Assembly (NCBI GenBank): GCA_021442965.1
Contig: JABUUX010000460.1
Coordinates: 1 to 10,836, forward strand
Direction: 5' to 3'
Length of the DNA: 10,836 nucleotides
Source: Treponema sp.
Lineage (GTDB): Bacteria; Spirochaetota; Spirochaetia; Treponematales; Treponemataceae
Under the pieces are notes generated by a model that worked only from the letters and a program-made list of their open reading frames with translations, ran no database searches and was not told the origin of the DNA. This document shows positions 7,030-10,836 of the stretch, piece by piece. Within the stretch, counting starts at the first letter, position 1; each line of letters begins with the position of its first letter. A program made the position numbers and the translations under genes.

Positions 7030-7377
7030 TTACAAAATAAGGATAAGAACAGCTACAAGCATACCCCAAAGACAAATACCTTCTGCCAGTCCAACAAAAG
7101 GAAGTGCTTTACCTGACACTTCAGGATTTTCACTCATAGCACCCATAGCCGCAGCACCAATTTTACCAACAGCAAGCCCACCTGCAAGACAAGCAACAGC
7201 AACTGCAATTGCTGCAGCAATATATTTAGCAGTTTTTGAAAGCCCTTCTGCAGAGTCTTCCTGAACTGATAAAGTGACATCATCAGCATTACCAGTTGAT
7301 GAACTTTCCTGAGCAAATACTACTGCTGTTGAAAATACCAGCAAAAGTCCAAGTATTGCAAAGATTTTTTTAAACAT
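7030..7377 (-). CDS. atpK: V-type ATPase proteolipid subunit K/c with N-terminal signal peptide
   Basis: The proteolipid forms the ion-carrying membrane rotor ring. The 115 residues start with a signal-peptide-like segment (KK at 3-4, hydrophobic core about 5-20, VFA before Q23) and a short acidic linker (23-47). Two transmembrane helices follow: about 50-80 with GLAVGKIGAAAMGA, and about 91-115 with the ion-binding Glu E99 in GLAEGICLWG. The loop SENPE (82-86) is typical of the c/K family. The mature form is thus a two-helix proteolipid like that of Thermus, whose precursor also carries a leader as I recall, and unlike the four-helix NtpK of Enterococcus. A strong GGAGG lies 5 nt before the ATG, preceded by a hairpin. 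This fits the need for many copies per complex. Confidence 0.95.
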   Translation of the reverse strand: MFKKIFAILGLLLVFSTAVVFAQESSSTGNADDVTLSVQEDSAEGLSKTAKYIAAAIAVAVACLAGGLAVGKIGAAAMGAMSENPEVSGKALPFVGLAEGICLWGMLVAVLILIL

Positions 7378-7382
7378 ATATA

Positions 7383-7404
7383 CCTCCAGCAGCCGATTTT
7401 CGGC
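7383..7404 (-). promoter_or_regulatory. Hairpin plus strong ribosome binding site in the atpI-atpK gap
   Basis: This is the only sizeable spacer within the operon (29 nt, 7378-7406). On the minus strand GCCGA (7404-7400) and TCGGC (7396-7392) form a 5-bp GC-rich stem with an AAA loop. Pairing can be extended past a U-U mismatch by U-G and G-C pairs. GGAGG follows at 7387-7383, 5 nt before the atpK ATG. The stem stops before the ribosome binding site and does not mask it. It may protect or process the mRNA, or enhance translation of the multicopy ring subunit. No T tract follows, so it is not a terminator. Confidence 0.6.
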
Positions 7405-7406
7405 AA

Positions 7407-9401
7407 CTATATATTAAATTTGAAAGGTTTAAATTCCTTTCCTGTTTCCTTAAAGAATTTTGAGAAAAACTCATAGTATTGAAGTCTTATGCACTGAATT
7501 GCAACAATCATACCTTCAAGAACAATAATGATAGCATTACCTATAACAAGAACAGCAATGCCCCCCACACTACCTTCACCTCCAACCATTTTACATAAGG
7601 TAAGAACTAGAAAATCCAAAACAGCATGAGAAAGGGCAAATGCACCAACACGAATAAAACTTACAGTATTTGACATATATGTTGATACAACCTCAATAAG
7701 TTCAACAATTCCCCCAATAAGCATTGCTCCAAGCCCATTTTCAAGAACAGGACGTTCTCTATCTACAATCCTTTCAAAAGGTTCACCAAATGCGGAAAAG
7801 AAAAGAGTTACACCAATAATAATCCAGTCATAAATTTGAGGGCTGCATTTAAATAAAAATATTCTTATAACAAGTACAACTACATACCAAAACCAAAGGG
7901 CACCGGCAAGTCCTGTTTTACCAAATAAAGCCTGTCCGATTTTCTTTTGTATAAAATTATTAATTATATTAAGGATTAGTCCAATTGTATTAATAATAAA
8001 ACCAACACCAATTGCAGCACCAAATACAGCAAACATAGTTTTTATTGAAGAAGGATCACTGGATGGCATCATCTTTATAATAGGAGCATGAGGTTTTCCC
8101 CAAAGTCCGGTTAGCCAAAGCTGAAATGGTTCCAAAATAGTTTCATTAGAAAAACATTCACCTGTCAAAAGTCCCATTACTGCACTTGTAAGCCCAACAC
8201 CTATAAAAATTGGAGCAAATTTATTCCATCCTCCAACTTTTAAAACTTTTTTTGTCATAAGAAAACCTGCCAAAGCTATAAAAAGCCCCTGTCCAAAATC
8301 ACCAAACATAAAACCAAAAAGAAAAGTAAAAAAGACTGCAACAAAAGGTGTTGGATCGATTGTTCCATATACAGGTGAACCATAACTAAAAATCATTCTT
8401 TCAAAACTTTGAACAAATTTCCCATGCTTAAGTTTTACAGGGACATCTTCATTTCCAGATATTACAGAAGGTACTTCATGTGGTTCATATTTTGTCATTG
8501 CAATTCGTCCTTCAGTAATATTATCCAATTCCTGCATGTATTCTTGAACATTTGTTGCTGGAATCCACCCTGATAATCTATACACCATATCTGTAGATTC
8601 TAGTTTTGAAGTCATTTCAATAATTTGAGTTCCTAAAGAAAAAGAAGCAGACAATTTATTAAGTTTATCTTTATGAGTTTCTGCAAAATTATTCTTTTCT
8701 TCGTTAATTTCTAATAGTTTTTTTTCTGCTTGAAACTTCTTTTCTTTTAGTCCATCAAGAATATCATCCGGAACTCCATTAAAATCTTTTGGAACTTCTA
8801 CTGGTATAAAGCCATACTTCTTTAATTCTGTTTGAACTGCAAACCTTCGTTTTTTTGTGGCTACAGCCATTATATTAGTTTTATCTTCACCTAAAGGAAT
8901 AATGACACCGTTTCCGCCTACAGCATTTTTAAGATTTTCAAAATCTTCAGGTAAGATTTTACCAATATCAATAAAAAGAAATGACAAATGTTCAAGCTCT
9001 GAATAAGGAACTTTCAGATTAGCAAAAGAAAGTGCCTCTTTATAAGCATTACTAACTCTTTCTGCTTCAGAAGAAAAAGAATCGATTTTAGCATTCAACT
9101 CATCAAAGGCAGAAATAGTTCTGGAAGCTTCAATTCTATCTTCATCTGTTGGAACAGTAATCTTTGAAATATCAGGACTTATGGTTTCAATTCCAAGTGT
9201 TGTTTTAATTTGTGAAAGTTTATTAAAAACTTCTTTATCAATATTAACCAAGGCAGCTTCAGATTCAGAAAGATTTCCCTTTTCTGAGAATTTAGTCTGA
9301 AATTGAAAACTACCTTTTTTTCCAAGATATTCTACAACTTTTGAAATATCTTGTTTTAAAACCATTAATTCTAATAAACGCATTGCTTGTGTTCTAGCCA
9401 T
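7407..9401 (-). CDS. atpI: V-type ATPase membrane subunit I/a (ion channel stator)
   Basis: Subunit I carries the two half-channels through which ions reach the K ring. The 664 residues match the family (about 600-700). The N-terminal cytoplasmic half (1-335) starts with MARTQAMRLLELMVLKQDIS and contains a long coiled coil, ending near GWIPATNVQEYM (278-289). It is followed by YGSPVYGTIDPTPF (340-353) and about seven or eight membrane segments from FFTFLFGFMFGDFGQGL (357-373) on. The key channel arginine is probably R584 in SFIRVGAFALSHA (581-593), and a second conserved arginine R639 lies in IQCIRLQYYEFFSKFF (635-650). The acidic pair E567/E570 is also present. GGAGG at 9410-9414 lies 8 nt before the ATG; the gap to the atpC stop is 3 nt. 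The stop is TAG. Confidence 0.97.
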   Translation of the reverse strand: MARTQAMRLLELMVLKQDISKVVEYLGKKGSFQFQTKFSEKGNLSESEAALVNIDKEVFNKLSQIKTTLGIETISPDISKITVPTDEDRIEASRTISAFDELNAKIDSFSSEAERVSNAYKEALSFANLKVPYSELEHLSFLFIDIGKILPEDFENLKNAVGGNGVIIPLGEDKTNIMAVATKKRRFAVQTELKKYGFIPVEVPKDFNGVPDDILDGLKEKKFQAEKKLLEINEEKNNFAETHKDKLNKLSASFSLGTQIIEMTSKLESTDMVYRLSGWIPATNVQEYMQELDNITEGRIAMTKYEPHEVPSVISGNEDVPVKLKHGKFVQSFERMIFSYGSPVYGTIDPTPFVAVFFTFLFGFMFGDFGQGLFIALAGFLMTKKVLKVGGWNKFAPIFIGVGLTSAVMGLLTGECFSNETILEPFQLWLTGLWGKPHAPIIKMMPSSDPSSIKTMFAVFGAAIGVGFIINTIGLILNIINNFIQKKIGQALFGKTGLAGALWFWYVVVLVIRIFLFKCSPQIYDWIIIGVTLFFSAFGEPFERIVDRERPVLENGLGAMLIGGIVELIEVVSTYMSNTVSFIRVGAFALSHAVLDFLVLTLCKMVGGEGSVGGIAVLVIGNAIIIVLEGMIVAIQCIRLQYYEFFSKFFKETGKEFKPFKFNI

Positions 9402-9404
9402 AAA

Positions 9405-10397
9405 TTAAACCTCCAAAGCAACAGTTTCATTAAGTCGTATTGATTCAACAGCCATACGTATAAGTCCAAGCTCATATTGCTTAACTTTAAACCATCCAAA
9501 CAGTGATTCACTTGTAAGCGGATAATTATGAAAAAGCATTAAAGCTTTTCTATTCTGAACACTTCTAGCTTTTTTCTCTATCCATGAAGGTTCAATTTTC
9601 CATAAATCATTACTTTCTTTAGGATTAATATATCCAGAATAAACCCAATTTTCCCAATCAGAATACTGCTCTGGATTTTTTGAAAGTACTTTAATTGCAT
9701 TAGCGCAAAGAGGATCTTTAAGAGATGGTTTTTCAGTTACAAACATAAGTCTTTGAATTACCTCTTCATCAGAATAACCATAATTTAATTTTAATCTTAA
9801 CGCCCAAACAATATTTTGAATATCAAATTCATAAAAAATTATCTTTCTAACAATTTTACCAGCTTCTGTTTTTAACTTTGAAACAGAATTCCAAATATGT
9901 TTTACAGCTTGAATATCGAGTTTGTATTCAGTTAATGCCTGTTCATGAATTCCTGGAACAACATTAAACCATTCATATTCAGTCCCTTTAGTGATATGTG
10001 AAAGTTCAGGCCATGCATCATAATTTAATTTTGAAAAACTTCCTAACTCATAAAATTTGGGTTTTTCTTTTTTCCCTGAACACAGAGTATCCCCCAAAGT
10101 TTTCAAATTTTCAACTTCATAAATAATAAATTGAGAAAGAAGATAATCATCAGGTTTATCAAATTGATTCAAGAAACCGCTGTACTTTTTTATAAATTCA
10201 GAAAATGCTTTATTTTCAATTTCTTCAGCAAGTAAAACCTCAGGAATCATTGGAGACTGAGAATTAAAAAGAAGATTCCATAATTCACTTAATGATTTAG
10301 CTTGAAAAAGAGAATTTGCTCGTTCACCAATAAATGATTTTCCTAAAGAGCCTGAAGCTTTTGCATAAACATAAGCTCTTGCAGCAGATTTATCCAT
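9405..10397 (-). CDS. atpC: V-type ATPase subunit C/d (rotor-to-ring socket)
   Basis: This AC39/C-family subunit is the funnel-shaped socket that couples the D-F shaft to the K ring. The 330 residues match the family (about 320-350) and are almost all helical and soluble. Supporting motifs: ARAYVYAKASGSLGKSFIG at 6-24 (the family's opening Y-x-Y-A-K/R run), YEFDIQNIVWALRLKLNYG (189-207), and the last helix KQYELGLIRMAVESIRLN (306-323). The family repeats a three-fold helical motif. Overall conservation is modest, so the call rests on these and on operon position. It precedes atpI here, while many V/A operons have C between E and F. The ATG follows AAGGCG; the gap to the upstream stop is 2 nt. 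Confidence 0.92.
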   Translation of the reverse strand: MDKSAARAYVYAKASGSLGKSFIGERANSLFQAKSLSELWNLLFNSQSPMIPEVLLAEEIENKAFSEFIKKYSGFLNQFDKPDDYLLSQFIIYEVENLKTLGDTLCSGKKEKPKFYELGSFSKLNYDAWPELSHITKGTEYEWFNVVPGIHEQALTEYKLDIQAVKHIWNSVSKLKTEAGKIVRKIIFYEFDIQNIVWALRLKLNYGYSDEEVIQRLMFVTEKPSLKDPLCANAIKVLSKNPEQYSDWENWVYSGYINPKESNDLWKIEPSWIEKKARSVQNRKALMLFHNYPLTSESLFGWFKVKQYELGLIRMAVESIRLNETVALEV

Positions 10398-10399
10398 AA

Positions 10400-10717
10400 C
10401 TACGCCTTCTTGAAAATTAACTGATCAAGAAAATCATTAAATCTATCTATATGTTGAGGTTTATCTTGAACTGATATTTTATAATCATCAATAGATTTTT
10501 TATGTTCATCCAAAATTTGTTTCTTTTTTAATTCAAATTCTTTTTCTAGTTCTGCAGCTTTAGTTTGATATTGTTCTTTATAATTTTCTTCAGCAAGGGC
10601 TTTTACTTCTATTATTTTTTTTTCATATTTATTATTTGCAGAGGCTATAATTGAATACGCCTCTTTTTCAACTTCCAGAAGATGTGAAATAATTTCTGTT
10701 TCTTCATTATCTGCCAT
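10400..10717 (-). CDS. V-type ATPase stalk subunit G/H (coiled coil)
   Basis: This 105-residue protein is a nearly continuous charged helix (about 5-80) with heptad pattern, matching the G/H subunit that pairs with E in the peripheral stalk. The N-terminal pattern EIISHLLEVEKEAYSIIASA (8-27) is the typical start of this family. The region after about 82 (DKPQHIDRFNDFLDQLIF) is less regular. The length is usual (about 100-110). Its place at the 5' end of the subunit genes agrees with other V/A operons. GGAG within the end of the preceding gene lies about 8 nt before the ATG, and the preceding TAA is directly adjacent to the start. Low-complexity coiled coils are easily mis-assigned, but the context makes this call solid. 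Confidence 0.88.
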   Translation of the reverse strand: MADNEETEIISHLLEVEKEAYSIIASANNKYEKKIIEVKALAEENYKEQYQTKAAELEKEFELKKKQILDEHKKSIDDYKISVQDKPQHIDRFNDFLDQLIFKKA

Positions 10718-10836
10718 TTATTCATCTCCAAGTTGTTCAATGAGATTGCAGACTTCAGTCTCAGTCTGTAACTTAAGAACTTTTTCAATAAAACCATTAT
10801 GTTTTTCAAGCATAAGAATATCTTTAAGGATTTCCA
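10718..10836 (-). CDS. 3' end of an unidentified gene at the head of the V-ATPase operon (partial)
   Basis: An open frame runs from the window edge to a TAA at 10720-10718, giving 38 complete codons: EILKDILMLEKHNGF, then a helical charged stretch ending in CNLIEQLGDE. The TAA abuts the ATG of the stalk gene, and the frame supplies that gene's GGAG site, so it is very probably translated and coupled to the ATPase. The first two visible bases are TG; if the next base outside the window completes ATG, this could be a 39-residue protein. More likely it is the tail of a longer one. No family is recognised. It is not an obvious repeat of any subunit in the window. Confidence 0.65.
   Translation of the reverse strand, partial: EILKDILMLEKHNGFIEKVLKLQTETEVCNLIEQLGDE

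Noticed and set aside
6806..7264. A 152-codon plus-strand open frame opposite the F and K genes, rich in Ala/Ser/Pro/Thr.
   Set aside because: It is the antisense image of the Ala/Gly-rich proteolipid and of subunit F, both unmistakable on the minus strand. Its composition follows from their codons, and it has no recognisable motif.
7392..7404. The atpI-atpK hairpin as an intrinsic terminator.
   Set aside because: No run of T follows on the transcribed strand. Instead a strong ribosome binding site and gene start follow immediately.

Overview
The window is AT-rich bacterial DNA dominated by a complete V/A-type (archaeal/Thermus-like) rotary ATPase operon on the minus strand. Gene families, low GC and dense stop/start coupling point to a spirochaete, most likely a Treponema. 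This placement is an inference from family resemblance and not from a search. No rRNA, tRNA, CRISPR array or mobile element is visible.

Left edge (1-1059, plus strand): the last 19 codons of an unidentified gene are followed by a good sigma70-type promoter (TTGCAA, 17 bp, TATAAT at 92-97). Its predicted start site lies only a few bases before the ATG of a 304-residue protein made of two tandem receiver domains, with no output domain. A 10-bp perfect stem at 1027-1056 separates this gene from the convergent operon and probably terminates both.

Right side (10836 down to 1060, minus strand): genes in transcription order are the 3' end of an unknown gene, stalk subunit G/H, subunit C/d, membrane subunit I/a, proteolipid K/c, F, E, catalytic A, non-catalytic B and D. 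They are followed by a degenerate universal-stress-protein-like gene and a J-domain protein. Spacers are 0-15 nt or short overlaps, except a 29-nt gap before the proteolipid gene. That gap holds a small GC-rich hairpin and a strong ribosome binding site. No internal terminator is seen, and the operon promoter lies outside the window.

Function: A and B form the nucleotide-binding hexamer, D and F the central rotor, C/d the socket joining the rotor to the K ring, E and G/H the peripheral stalks, and I the ion half-channels. All key catalytic residues are present: the P-loop and catalytic Glu in A, the channel Arg in I, and the ion-carrying Glu in K. The enzyme should therefore be active, either pumping ions with ATP or making ATP. 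The two terminal genes are translationally coupled to the ATPase genes (1-nt and 4-nt overlaps), which suggests a role tied to the enzyme, such as assembly, stability or stress control; that role is inferred. The most interesting leads are this accessory pair, the unknown first gene, the hairpin before atpK, and the near-leaderless receiver gene. I see no wholly new system that I can defend.
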